Source: DASWED01 sp036394995 (GTDB taxonomy: Bacteria; Actinomycetota; UBA4738; JACQTL01). Taken from it: DNA of 61,179 nt. The notes under the pieces were generated by a model, which was given only the letters and a program-made list of their open reading frames with translations, was not told where the DNA came from and did no database searches. Numbering within the stretch: position 1 is the first letter of the stretch; every line of letters begins with the position of its first letter. Made by a program: the position numbers and the translations under genes. The DNA lies in NCBI GenBank assembly GCA_036394995.1, contig DASWED010000043.1, forward strand, positions 1-61,179, given 5' to 3'. This document shows, piece after piece, positions 8,368 through 16,361 of this stretch.

Positions 8368-8635
8368 CCAGCGCGCGCACGGCGTCGCCCTCGATGGCCA
8401 GCTCGTCGATCTCGGACCGGAACGGGATCAGTCGCTCCTCCAGCTGGAGGGCCAGTGCCACCAGCTGGCCCAGCCCCCGGTAGACCCCGGCGTACCTGTT
8501 CCGCCCGCCGATGCGCAGCACCGCCAGTGGGGCGACCTGGCGCTGCAGGGCCGTCCAGTCCCGGCGTTGCAGGGCGTCGTAGACCGCGAGGACACGATCG
8601 ACGCGCGGGTCGTCGGGGAAGGGGGGCGCGGCCAC
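8225..8635 (-). CDS. Small SnoaL/NTF2-like hypothetical protein
   Basis: The 136-residue product looks like a single NTF2/SnoaL-type domain: an early helix (VDRVLAVYDALQRRDWTAL), a VLRIGGRNRYAGVYRGLGQLVAL segment, and paired strands with VRALVTVSI and REVFRFDEEGLIRELLV, the usual end of the cone fold. No catalytic residues can be assigned. The start ATG lies 18 nt beyond the end of the DUF2292 gene in the same direction, so it may be the last gene of the sulfur-transport operon. Its 3' end abuts the truncated MBL gene. Confidence 0.65.
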   Translation of the reverse strand: MAAPPFPDDPRVDRVLAVYDALQRRDWTALQRQVAPLAVLRIGGRNRYAGVYRGLGQLVALALQLEERLIPFRSEIDELAIEGDAVRALVTVSIRVPPADVFRARLREVFRFDEEGLIRELLVRGEDQRSLDRFLG

Positions 8636-8653
8636 TGCTCAGGATGGTAGCGC

Positions 8654-8896
8654 TCAGCGCAGGCGGAACTTCTCCGCCATCTCGATCTGGACGACCTTGC
8701 CGTCCTGGACCACGAGCAGGACCGTGCCGAACTGCAGCCGCTTCAAGATCTCCGACACCTTCAGCAGGACCTGACGCTCGTCCGGGGACAGGGATGCCAG
8801 CGTGGCGATCGTCGTGTCGTCCGGGAGGGAAGCCCCAGGCAGGCCCTTCTCGGGAGCGGAGGCGGGCTCGCCCTGGTTCGACGGTGTCCGCCCCAT
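8654..8896 (-). CDS. DUF2292 (YezD-like) small protein
   Basis: An 80-residue protein whose C-terminal 40 residues match the DUF2292/YezD family: a helix (LLKVSEILKRLQFGTV), a strand (LLVVQDGKVVQIE) and a basic end (AEKFRLR). The N-terminal 35 residues are polar and variable. The family has no established biochemical function; its position at the end of sulfur-uptake genes here suggests a link to sulfur metabolism, which is inference. The ATG overlaps the stop of the upstream permease gene (TGATG), so translation is coupled. Confidence 0.8.
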   Translation of the reverse strand: MGRTPSNQGEPASAPEKGLPGASLPDDTTIATLASLSPDERQVLLKVSEILKRLQFGTVLLVVQDGKVVQIEMAEKFRLR

Positions 8897-9687
8897 CACG
8901 ACACCAGCAGGCCCCGCCGGGCCCGCACCCGCCGGTCGAGCGCGGCGAACGCGGCGTCGACGGCGATCCCGATCACGGCGATCACCACCATGAGCGCCAG
9001 GATGGCCGGCGCGTCGAAGGCCCGGCCGGCCCGCGTGAGCGAGTGCCCCAGGCCCCGCCCACCCCGGATGATGAGCTCGGCCGCCAGCAGGGAGCGCCAC
9101 GCGAACACCCACCCCTGGCGGAGCCCCTCCACGTACCCGGGGACCGCGGCGGGGACCACCACGTGCCGGTACAGCTCCCACCCTCGCGCCCCCAGGGTCC
9201 GCCCGGCCCGGACCAGGGTCGGCGAGACCTGCCGGACGCTCGACGCCGTGGCCAGCGCGATTGCCGGGAACGCCCCCACGATGACGACGAGCACCACGGC
9301 CCGCTCCGAGTACCCCAGCCACAGGATCGCGAGCGGGAGCCACGCGATCGGGGGCAGGGCCTGGAGCCCCACCACCAGCCCTCCCGCGGCGCGCTGGAAG
9401 ATCCGGTTCGCCGCCATGGCCACGCCGATGAGCGTGCCGAACACGGCGGCCACGGCGACGCCGAACGCCAGGCGGATCAGGCTCCGGGAGGCCGCCAGCA
9501 GGACGGACCCGTCGGCGATCCGGTTCCACAGGTTGGTCCACACGGTCGCCGGCGAGGGGAGGTCGCGCGCGGGGACCGCGCCGGTGGTGGACAGCGCCCA
9601 CCAGACCGCGATGACCCCGGCCACCGAGGCCGCCGCCCAGCCGACCCTAGGCCAGATCCGGTCGCTCGCCGGTCTCTCGCGCGACAA
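8896..9687 (-). CDS. ABC transporter permease, SsuC/TauC family
   Basis: An inner-membrane permease of 263 residues with about six hydrophobic segments and the family EAA-type loop (ASSVRQVSPTLVRAGRTLGA followed by the PAAVPGYVEGLRQG segment near residues 145-180). SsuC/TauC/NitT-type permeases import sulfonates, taurine, nitrate or similar anions. The start ATG at 9687 lies inside the last 41 nt of the ATPase gene. No cognate periplasmic binding protein is present in this window. Placement after cysA argues for a sulfonate or other organosulfur substrate, but the substrate cannot be read from sequence. Confidence 0.85.
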   Translation of the reverse strand: MSRERPASDRIWPRVGWAAASVAGVIAVWWALSTTGAVPARDLPSPATVWTNLWNRIADGSVLLAASRSLIRLAFGVAVAAVFGTLIGVAMAANRIFQRAAGGLVVGLQALPPIAWLPLAILWLGYSERAVVLVVIVGAFPAIALATASSVRQVSPTLVRAGRTLGARGWELYRHVVVPAAVPGYVEGLRQGWVFAWRSLLAAELIIRGGRGLGHSLTRAGRAFDAPAILALMVVIAVIGIAVDAAFAALDRRVRARRGLLVS

Positions 9688-10507
9688 CCTTGCTCACCTC
9701 CTCGGACAGCCGGTCGTGGATGTCCACCACCACCCGCGACAGCAGCGCATCCTCCAGGTGCCGGGGCCGCGGCGCCCGGATCCGGTACTCCTCGAGCAGC
9801 GTCCCCGGAGCCGCGGACATCAGCAGGACCCGGTCGGCCAGCAGCGCGGCCTCCCGGACGTTGTGGGTGACGAACACGAACGTCGTCCCGGTCTCCGCCC
9901 ACACCCGCTGGACCTCGACCTGGAGCAGCTCGCGGGCCTGGGCGTCCACGGAGCCGAACGGCTCGTCGGCCAGCAGGATCTCCGGCCGGCAGGCCAGGGC
10001 CCGGGCCAGGGCGGCGCGCTGGCGCATCCCGCCGGACAGCTCGTGGGGCTGGACGTCGGCGAACCGGGTGAGGTGGACCTTCGCCAGCCAGGCCCGGGCG
10101 CGGTCCCGGCGCTCCCCCGCCGGCACGTCCACCATCCGCAGGGCGAACTCCACGTTCGCCTGCACGTTCATCCACGGGAACAGGGCCGGGTCCTGGAACA
10201 GCATGGCCCGGTCCGGCCCCGGCCCGGTCACCCGCCGGCCGTTCATCAGGACCTCGCCGCCGTCCGGTGACTCCAGCCCGGCCAGGATGTTCAGTACGGT
10301 GGACTTGCCGCTCCCGGACGGCCCCAGCAGGCACACGAACTCCCCGGGGGCGACGTCGAACGTGATGTCGTCGAGGGCCTGGATCCTCCCGCCGCGGGCC
10401 GTGGGGAAGGATTTCGCCACGCCGCGGACGGAGAGCTTCGACTGGCCCGGCGCCGGGTCGCCGACCAGGCCGAGCGAGCGAGCCGCGCTCCTATCCACCG
10501 AGCTCAT
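9647..10507 (-). CDS. ABC transporter ATP-binding protein, SsuB/TauB family
   Basis: A 286-residue ATPase with Walker A GPSGSGKST (about residues 65-73), Q-loop near FQDPALFPW, signature LSGGMRQRAALARAL, Walker B ILLADEPFGSVD and switch His in FVTHNVREA. The FPW after the Q-loop and the VDAQAR motif are typical of the nitrate/sulfonate/taurine subfamily. The start at 10507 (ATG, MSSVD) was chosen because upstream codons are antisense to or inside cysA. It lies 31 nt after cysA and overlaps the permease start by 41 nt, so the pair functions together. Confidence 0.87.
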   Translation of the reverse strand: MSSVDRSAARSLGLVGDPAPGQSKLSVRGVAKSFPTARGGRIQALDDITFDVAPGEFVCLLGPSGSGKSTVLNILAGLESPDGGEVLMNGRRVTGPGPDRAMLFQDPALFPWMNVQANVEFALRMVDVPAGERRDRARAWLAKVHLTRFADVQPHELSGGMRQRAALARALACRPEILLADEPFGSVDAQARELLQVEVQRVWAETGTTFVFVTHNVREAALLADRVLLMSAAPGTLLEEYRIRAPRPRHLEDALLSRVVVDIHDRLSEEVSKVVARETGERPDLA

Positions 10508-10538
10508 CCCCTGATCCGCGTTCGCACCGGCGGTCACC

Positions 10539-11675
10539 CTATCCGGCCGGGACGGCCGATGCCTCCTCGGCGTCGTCGATCGTGAGGTCCGGGTCGAGGA
10601 TGTTCGCGGGCTCGCCGACTTCGGGCGCGAACACCTTCGCGTTGCGGAGGTCCACCCACACCTGGCCGCCCGGCTCCACGGTCCCGAGCTCGTCGTTCGG
10701 GATGTGCGCCACCAGCCCCTGGCCGTCCGGCAGCGTGAGGTGCAGCTTCGACATCCACCCGAGGTCCTTGATCCGCTCCAGCAGCGCCGGGAGAGACTCA
10801 CCGTTCGTGCGCTGAACGGCCACGCGCACGTCGTGGGGCCGGATGTACGCGTGGGCGTCGGACCCGTCGTCGATGTGCGCGGCGTCCCACAGGACCTGTT
10901 CGCCGAACCGCAGGCGCCCGCCGACCACGTGGCCCTGGAGCACGTTCGCGGCGCCGACGAACCCCGCCACGAACGGCGTGGCGGGTTGGTTGTAGACCTC
11001 GTCCGGCGTCCCAACCTGCTCCACCCGGCCCCGGTGCATCACCACGACCGTGTTCGCCAGCTCCAGGGCCTCCTCCTGGTCGTGGGTCACCAGGAGGCTG
11101 GTCACCCCGATCTCGCGGTGGAGCCGATCGAGCCAGTGCCGGAGGTCCCGGCGGACCCGCGCGTCGAGGGCGCCGAAGGGCTCGTCCAGGAGCAGCACGC
11201 GAGGCCGGGGGGCCAGCGCACGCGCCAGCGCCACGCGTTGGCGCTGGCCCCCCGACAGGTGGTGCGGATAGCGGTCGGCGAACGGCCCGAGCTGCACCAG
11301 CTCGAGGAGCTCCTCGACCCGCTTCCGCACGTCGTCTGAGCCCACCCTGCGGACCGACAGCCCGAACGCGACGTTCTCGCGCACGCTCATGTGCCGGAAT
11401 AGGGCGTAGTGCTGGAACACGAAGCCGACCCGGCGCTCCTGCACGCTCGCGTCGGTCTGGTCCTCGCCGGCGATGGCGATCCGACCGGCGGTGGGGCGTT
11501 CGAGCCCGGCGATGGTCCGGAGCACGGTGCTCTTCCCGGACCCGCTCGGCCCGAGGAGGGCGGTGACCTTCCCGTCGTCGGCCGAGAACGTGACGTCGTC
11601 AACGGCGACGAACGAGCCGAACCGCTTGGTGAGCTGTTCGACGACGATGCCTGCGCTGGCGCTGGTGGTGCTCAC
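10539..11675 (-). CDS. cysA: Sulfate/thiosulfate import ATP-binding protein CysA
   Basis: A 378-residue ATPase of the sulfate importer. The nucleotide-binding domain (about 1-240) shows GPSGSGKST, FQHYALFRHMSV, LSGGQRQRVALARAL, LLLDEPFGALDARVR and VTHDQEEALEL. The FRHMSVRENVAFGLSVR stretch is characteristic of CysA. The C-terminal about 120 residues form the TOBE-like regulatory domain (IRPHDVRVAV). The GTG at 11675 is chosen because GGAGG lies eight bases upstream and it overlaps the end of cysW by 4 nt (GTGA). It energises CysT and CysW and should be fed by the sulfate-binding lipoprotein at the head of the operon. Confidence 0.93.
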   Translation of the reverse strand: MSTTSASAGIVVEQLTKRFGSFVAVDDVTFSADDGKVTALLGPSGSGKSTVLRTIAGLERPTAGRIAIAGEDQTDASVQERRVGFVFQHYALFRHMSVRENVAFGLSVRRVGSDDVRKRVEELLELVQLGPFADRYPHHLSGGQRQRVALARALAPRPRVLLLDEPFGALDARVRRDLRHWLDRLHREIGVTSLLVTHDQEEALELANTVVVMHRGRVEQVGTPDEVYNQPATPFVAGFVGAANVLQGHVVGGRLRFGEQVLWDAAHIDDGSDAHAYIRPHDVRVAVQRTNGESLPALLERIKDLGWMSKLHLTLPDGQGLVAHIPNDELGTVEPGGQVWVDLRNAKVFAPEVGEPANILDPDLTIDDAEEASAVPAG

Positions 11676-12583
11676 CGGTGGGCCTCCTTGATCTCCCTGC
11701 GTTTGAAGAACTCGATGCCGATGAGGAGCACGACCGAGAACAGCGCGAGCGTGAGCGCGATGACGAACCCGGGCTGCTCCTGGGCGGCGCTCCGGCTCTG
11801 GTCGAACACCCGGAGGATGAACAGCGTGGCCGTCTCGGTCTGCCCCTGGAGGGAGCCGCTCACGATGAGCACGGCGCCCACCTCGCCGATGGCCCGGGCC
11901 GCCGACAGCGCGATGCCGTACAACAGCCCCCACCGGATGTTCGGCAGCGTGACCCGGAAGAACGTCTGCAGGCGGGACGCCCCGAGGGTCCACGCGGCCT
12001 GCTCCTCCTCCATCCCGAGCTCCTGGAGCACGGGCACCACCTCGCGGATCACGAACGGGATGGAGATGAAGACCGTCACCAGGATCATCGAGGGCAGCGC
12101 GAAGATGATCTGGATCCCCCGCGCCGCGAAGAAGCTCTGGAACCATCCTCCGTTGCCGAACAGCAGCACGGCCATCAGCCCCACGATGACCGGCGACACG
12201 CCGAGCGGGAGGTCGACCACCGCCGAGAGCAGGCGCTTGCCGGGAAATCGGTCCCGGGCCAGCACCAGCGCCACCACCACGCCGAGCACCGTGGTCACGG
12301 CGACGGTGACCAGCATGATGAGGAAGGTCAGCCACAGCGCATGGAGGGCGGTGCGGTCGGAGAACGTCTTCAACGCGTTGCCGGTCCCGCCCTTCAGGGC
12401 CGAGGACACGATGCCGGCCAGCGGGGCCACCAACAGGATCCCCACGTACAGCAGCGACACCGTGATCATCAGGCCCCGGACCCTGCGCCCCCGCCGGGCA
12501 TCGAAGTTCGCCGCCCGCTCGGCGAGGGTCAGATCCTCCACCGCCCCCGGCCCCCGGGGGTCCTCCACCCGCGTCTCGCTCAT
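11672..12583 (-). CDS. cysW: Sulfate ABC transporter permease CysW
   Basis: A 303-residue permease with a charged N-terminal tail (about 35 residues) and about six membrane segments. The EAA loop reads ELGMEEEQAAWTLGASRLQTFFRVTLP near residues 195-220, and the ARAIGEVGAVLIVSG motif is diagnostic for CysT/CysW proteins. The ATG at 12583 overlaps the cysT stop (ATGA). Pairs with CysT to form the translocation channel. Confidence 0.92.
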   Translation of the reverse strand: MSETRVEDPRGPGAVEDLTLAERAANFDARRGRRVRGLMITVSLLYVGILLVAPLAGIVSSALKGGTGNALKTFSDRTALHALWLTFLIMLVTVAVTTVLGVVVALVLARDRFPGKRLLSAVVDLPLGVSPVIVGLMAVLLFGNGGWFQSFFAARGIQIIFALPSMILVTVFISIPFVIREVVPVLQELGMEEEQAAWTLGASRLQTFFRVTLPNIRWGLLYGIALSAARAIGEVGAVLIVSGSLQGQTETATLFILRVFDQSRSAAQEQPGFVIALTLALFSVVLLIGIEFFKRREIKEAHR

Positions 12584-13443
12584 CCCGTGTACCCCGCGAC
12601 CCGCCGGGACACCAGGCGTTCGGTGATCAACACCAGCACGAAAGCCAGCCCGAACAGCATGGCGGACACCGCCGCGGCCTCCGCGTACCGGAACTGGCTG
12701 GTGAGCTGGAAGATGAACACCGGCGCGGTGAGGGTCTTGCCGGTGAGGTTCCCCGACACGATCACGATCGCGCCGAACTCGCCCAGGCACCGCGCGAAGA
12801 CCAGGAGGGAGCCGGCCGCGATGGCCGGCAGCAGCGCCGGGAACATGACCCGGCGAAACGTCGTCCACCGTCCCGCCCCCAGGACCCTCGCGGCCTCCTC
12901 CTCGGCGGGGTCCAGCTCGAGGAGCACCGGCTGGACAGTCCGGACCACCAGCGGCAGCGTGACGAACAGCAGCGCCAGCAGGATGCCGATCTGGGTGAAG
13001 ATCACCTGGATCCCGTGATCGGCCAGGAACCCGCCCACCGCCGAGTTCGGCCCGTACAGGGCCCGGAGCATGACGCCGGCCACCAGGGTGGGGACCGCGA
13101 ACGGGAGGTCCACGATCGTGGACAGCACGCCCCGGCCCCGGAACGGGACCCGCACCAGCACGTAGGCCAGGAGGGTCCCCAGGACGCCGTTGATCACCGC
13201 GGTGATCAGCGCCATGAACAGCGTCAGGCGGATGGCCTCCCACGCCCCGAACGTCGAGAGCGCGGAGCGCAGGTCCGTGAGCCCGTGCGCGAACCCGCTC
13301 TGGAGGATGGCCGCCACCGGGAGCAGGATCATCAGGCCCAGGTACAGCAGGGCCACGCCCCGCAGCGTCCACCGGCCGAGGCCCGCGCCCGGCTCACGCC
13401 GGGCACGGCGCCCCGTCCGGGGAAGGGTGGCCTGCTGCGCCAT
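12580..13443 (-). CDS. cysT: Sulfate ABC transporter permease CysT
   Basis: A 287-residue permease with six predicted membrane helices, EAA loop ELDPAEEEAARVLGAGRW near residues 175-192, and FARCLGEFGAIVIVSGNLTGKT, the CysT hallmark. The N-terminal 25 residues are basic. It starts 29 nt after the sulfate-binding protein gene and is coupled to cysW by a 4-nt overlap. Confidence 0.92.
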   Translation of the reverse strand: MAQQATLPRTGRRARREPGAGLGRWTLRGVALLYLGLMILLPVAAILQSGFAHGLTDLRSALSTFGAWEAIRLTLFMALITAVINGVLGTLLAYVLVRVPFRGRGVLSTIVDLPFAVPTLVAGVMLRALYGPNSAVGGFLADHGIQVIFTQIGILLALLFVTLPLVVRTVQPVLLELDPAEEEAARVLGAGRWTTFRRVMFPALLPAIAAGSLLVFARCLGEFGAIVIVSGNLTGKTLTAPVFIFQLTSQFRYAEAAAVSAMLFGLAFVLVLITERLVSRRVAGYTG

Positions 13444-13471
13444 CAGGGTTCCCTCCGGAACGCGCGATCCA

Positions 13472-14563
13472 CTAGCCCTGCGCCTCCTGGAGGGCTTTCG
13501 TGAACGCGCCGTCCGGGCCGAACACGGTGTCGCTCTCCAGCTGGTCCCAGCCGCCGATGTCGTCGGTCGTGAACAGGTCGTCGATGGCGGCCAGCTGGTC
13601 GCCGTCGCCCTGCTGGGCCGTCGCCACGTCGATCGGCCGCTCGTACCCGACGCTGGCGAACACGTCCTGCGCGTCCGGCGTGTGGAGGTACTTCACGAAC
13701 GCGTCCGCGATGTCCTTCACGCAGTGCTGCTCCGCGTTCTTGTCCACCACCACCACCGGCGTCTGGATCGACACCGTCGACGGCGGGACGACCATCTCGT
13801 CCTCGCCGCCCGCCGCCTGCGCGGCCAGGACCGCGTACTCGTACGTGATGGCCACGTCGCCGTTGCCCGCCTGGAAGTTCTTCAGCGAGTCGTTCGCGCT
13901 CTTGTCCAGCACGGTGACGTTCGAGAAGATGCCCTGAAGAAGTCGCTCCGGATCGGCGGGGTCGTCGGCGTTGTAGCCGGGCACCTTCCCCCGCGTCGTC
14001 GCGCCATACGCGGCCACGATGTTCCACTTCGCCCCGCCGCTCTGGGCCGGGTCCGGCGTGAGGATCTGCAGGCCGTCCTGCGTGAGGTCGTTCCAGTCCT
14101 GGATGTTCTGGGGGTTGCCCTTGCGGACGTCGAACACGACCGCGGAGGTCGCGACGATCGAGCCGTCGAGGTCGCTCTTCCAGTCGTGGGTGATGAGTCC
14201 GGCGTCCTGGATGGTCTGGACGTCGGGGTCGAGGGACAGGGCCACGACGTCGGCCGGGAACCCGTTCACGACGTTCTGGGCCTGGGTGGTGCTCCCGCCG
14301 AAGGACATCTGGAAGATGACCTGCTGCCCGTCGTGGGAGTCCTTCCAGTCCGTGGCGAAGTTCGAGGTGAGCTTGCCGTAGACGTCGTACACGTTGCTGT
14401 AGGCCGCCAGCGTGATCACGGGCGACGCCGCGGGCTCGCACGCGGCGGGGCTCGCGCCCGGCGTGGTGGTGCCGCTCCCTGGGTTCGAGCTCGAGCAGGC
14501 CGCGGCGGCGAGGGCCAGGATGGAGATTGCGGCGACGGCGGCGTGCCGGTGCCGGAGGGACAT
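13472..14563 (-). CDS. sbp: Sulfate-binding lipoprotein
   Basis: A 363-residue extracytoplasmic solute receptor. A signal peptide with lipobox LAAAAC (Cys near residue 22) and a Ser/Gly/Thr-rich linker anchor it to the membrane. The mature part shows the sulfate-binder motifs SFGGST (the SxGGS sulfate loop), ADVVALSLDPDV, VFDVRKGNPQNI, and YEYAVLAAQ. It heads the operon with cysT, cysW and cysA, has AAAGGAG upstream of the ATG, and is preceded by a roughly 160-nt leader with a clear sigma-70-type promoter and two inverted repeats. Confidence 0.93.
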   Translation of the reverse strand: MSLRHRHAAVAAISILALAAAACSSSNPGSGTTTPGASPAACEPAASPVITLAAYSNVYDVYGKLTSNFATDWKDSHDGQQVIFQMSFGGSTTQAQNVVNGFPADVVALSLDPDVQTIQDAGLITHDWKSDLDGSIVATSAVVFDVRKGNPQNIQDWNDLTQDGLQILTPDPAQSGGAKWNIVAAYGATTRGKVPGYNADDPADPERLLQGIFSNVTVLDKSANDSLKNFQAGNGDVAITYEYAVLAAQAAGGEDEMVVPPSTVSIQTPVVVVDKNAEQHCVKDIADAFVKYLHTPDAQDVFASVGYERPIDVATAQQGDGDQLAAIDDLFTTDDIGGWDQLESDTVFGPDGAFTKALQEAQG

Positions 14564-14578
14564 GCGCGCTCCTTTCGA

Positions 14579-14595
14579 TCGACCGAAGCGGTCGA
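14579..14595 (-). promoter_or_regulatory. Stem-loop next to the sbp ribosome site
   Basis: TCGACCG-AAG-CGGTCGA, a perfect 7-bp inverted repeat whose end is two bases from the AAAGGAG ribosome site of sbp. In the mRNA it would form a short hairpin that could influence translation start. Control by an RNA- or protein-based mechanism is inferred. Confidence 0.45.
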
Positions 14596-14656
14596 CGAGA
14601 ACCGTATGGCCCGGTCTCCGGTGGTCCGGTCAACCGAAAGGATGGCCGCGAAGGCT

Positions 14657-14669
14657 CCTGATGATCAGG
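14657..14669. promoter_or_regulatory. Operator-like palindrome upstream of sbp
   Basis: CCTGATGATCAGG: perfect 6-bp arms around one central base, about 60 nt downstream of the predicted transcription start. Its compact dyad is typical of a repressor or activator site; the protein is unknown. Confidence 0.45.
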
Positions 14670-14732
14670 TCACCCCCCGGCGTATGCGCTGGTGGCCGGC
14701 CTCCGGCGGGTGCCGGTCAGCCGACGGACGCG

Positions 14733-14762
14733 ACGATAGCGAGCGTGGGACACCTGTGTCAA
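14733..14762 (-). promoter_or_regulatory. Sigma-70-type promoter of the sulfur operon
   Basis: On the minus strand a perfect TTGACA (14757-14762) and TATCGT (14733-14738) are separated by 18 nt. This predicts a start near 14727 and a leader of about 160 nt before the sbp ATG at 14563. It also marks the boundary to the exporter operon that ends at 14773. Confidence 0.65.
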
Positions 14763-14772
14763 CGAACCGCTG

Positions 14773-15525
14773 TTACGAGTTCGTGACACCGTCCGATTCG
14801 TGCACGATCCCGTCCCGGATCGTGAGGACGCGGTCGGCGTAGCGGAGGAACTCCTCGCTGTGCGTGGCCACCAGGCAGCACGTGCCCGCGTCGGCCGCGT
14901 CGCGGAACGCCCGGAACACGCCGGCCGCCCACTCGGCGTCCTGGTGGCCCGTCGGCTCGTCGGCCAGGACCAGCCTGGGACGGACCACCAGGGCTCGCGC
15001 CAGAGCCACCCGCTGCTGCTCCCCCATCGAGATCTCGCCGGGCGCCCGGTTCACGTAGCCCCCCAGGCCCAGGGACTCCAGCAGGTCCGTGACACGGTCC
15101 GCGTGCTCGGTGGCCCCCGACCCGCCGAGGCGGAGGGGGAGCCCGACGTTCTCGCCCACCGACAGCTCCTCCAGGAGCCCCAGGTCCTGCGGGAGAATGG
15201 CGATGTCGCTCCACAGGCGCCGCTCCGGCAGGACGTCGGGCTCGTCGCCGGGCCACCGGACCTCGCCCCCGTCGGGGTGCTCCCACCCGCACAGCACGTT
15301 CAGCAGCGTGGTCTTCCCGGACCCCGACGGGCCGACCAGCGCCACCAGCTCGCCCTCGTGGAGGGTGAGGTCCGCGCCCCGAAGCGCGTGCACCTCCTCC
15401 GGCCCCCGGCGATACGACTTGGACACGCCGCGGACCTCCACGAGGGGGGGATGCGTGAACGAGGGGCGCCAGTCTTCGGGAGCACCCGGACGGTCTTCGG
15501 TGGCGGGGGCCCAGTGCTCGCTCAC
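14773..15525 (-). CDS. ABC exporter ATPase, LolD/MacB family (second of pair)
   Basis: A 250-residue ATPase with an unstructured N-terminus (about 25 residues), Walker A GPSGSGKTT, Q-loop ILPQDLGLLEELSV, signature ISMGEQQRVALARAL, Walker B LVLADEPTGHQD and H-loop ATHSEE. The PTGHQD D-loop and the LLNVL segment are typical of LolD/MacB-type ATPases that drive FtsX-like permeases. The signature has ISMGE rather than LSGGE, a slight deviation. Overlaps the preceding ATPase gene by 4 nt (ATGA) and ends the five-gene exporter operon. Confidence 0.85.
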   Translation of the reverse strand: MSEHWAPATEDRPGAPEDWRPSFTHPPLVEVRGVSKSYRRGPEEVHALRGADLTLHEGELVALVGPSGSGKTTLLNVLCGWEHPDGGEVRWPGDEPDVLPERRLWSDIAILPQDLGLLEELSVGENVGLPLRLGGSGATEHADRVTDLLESLGLGGYVNRAPGEISMGEQQRVALARALVVRPRLVLADEPTGHQDAEWAAGVFRAFRDAADAGTCCLVATHSEEFLRYADRVLTIRDGIVHESDGVTNS

Positions 15526-16361
15526 GGCGGAGACATCCTGACGTGGCCGTCCTCCACCTCGATGACGGCCCGGCGGTCCGGGAACAGCTTCATCGCGGCG
15601 GGCGGGAGCTGCACGCGGCCGGCCCCGTCGATGACGGCCAGCCCCCGCCCGTCCGTCGACTCTGTCTCCAGGGCGCCGTGCCGGAGGTGGTACACGCGTG
15701 TGGCCACGCTCACGGCGGCCGCGTCGTGCGTGGCCACGACGAAAGCCGTTCCCCGTTCGGCCAGACCGCCGAGCGCCTCCAGCAGGGCCCGCCCGGTGGC
15801 GCTGTCGAGCTCCGCCGTGGGCTCGTCCGCCACCACCACCGCGGGGGCTCCCACGACCGCCTGGGCGAACGCCACCCGCTGCTGCTCGCCGCCCGACAGC
15901 TGCCGGGGGAGGTGGCGCCGGCGGGGCCCCAGACCCAGCAGCTCGAGGAGCTCGGCGCCGCCGGCGCCGCTCGCCCCCCGCAGGCGGGCCGCGAGCTTGA
16001 GGTGATCCTCCACGGTGAGATACGGGATGAGGTTGTCGGCGGGGCGCTGGTAGACGTAGCCCATCAGGCGGCGGCGGATGCGGCGGAGGCGTCCCGGCCG
16101 CAGGCCGGCCAGGCTCTCGTTCCCCACGCGGACCTGCCCCGCCGTGGGCCGGTCGAGCCCCGCCATGATCCGCAGCAGGGATGACTTGCCCGACCCCGAC
16201 GGCCCCACGACGGCCGTCACCGTGGCCGCGGGGAACACGGCGTCCACGCCCTTCAGCGCGTTCACCTCGCCCGTGGCCGTCCAGTAGATCTTCACCACGT
16301 CGGTACAGGAGGCTGCGACGTGTCCAGCCTGCCTCCCGACCACTTCCGGCTCAGCCCGCAA
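15522..16361 (-). CDS. ABC exporter ATPase with C-terminal AbrB-like extension
   Basis: A 279-residue ATPase: Walker A GPSGSGKSS, Q-loop VYQRPADNLIPYLTV, signature LSGGEQQRVAFAQAV, Walker B VVVADEPTAELDS and H-loop ATHDAA. After about residue 235 a roughly 40-residue extension follows with GRVQLPPAAMKLFPDRRAVI, a strand pattern like that of SpoVT/AbrB-type swapped-hairpin segments. Such a tail is not part of the basic LolD module. It overlaps the preceding permease gene by 11 nt and the next ATPase gene by 4 nt. It probably pairs with one of the two FtsX-like permeases; which one is not known. Confidence 0.83.
   Translation of the reverse strand: MRAEPEVVGRQAGHVAASCTDVVKIYWTATGEVNALKGVDAVFPAATVTAVVGPSGSGKSSLLRIMAGLDRPTAGQVRVGNESLAGLRPGRLRRIRRRLMGYVYQRPADNLIPYLTVEDHLKLAARLRGASGAGGAELLELLGLGPRRRHLPRQLSGGEQQRVAFAQAVVGAPAVVVADEPTAELDSATGRALLEALGGLAERGTAFVVATHDAAAVSVATRVYHLRHGALETESTDGRGLAVIDGAGRVQLPPAAMKLFPDRRAVIEVEDGHVRMSPP

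Noticed and set aside
14600..14730. Possible SAM-I or SAM-IV riboswitch before sbp
   Set aside because: The leader is GC-rich and foldable, but the conserved SAM core segments are not present in the right order; kept only as an unnamed structured leader.
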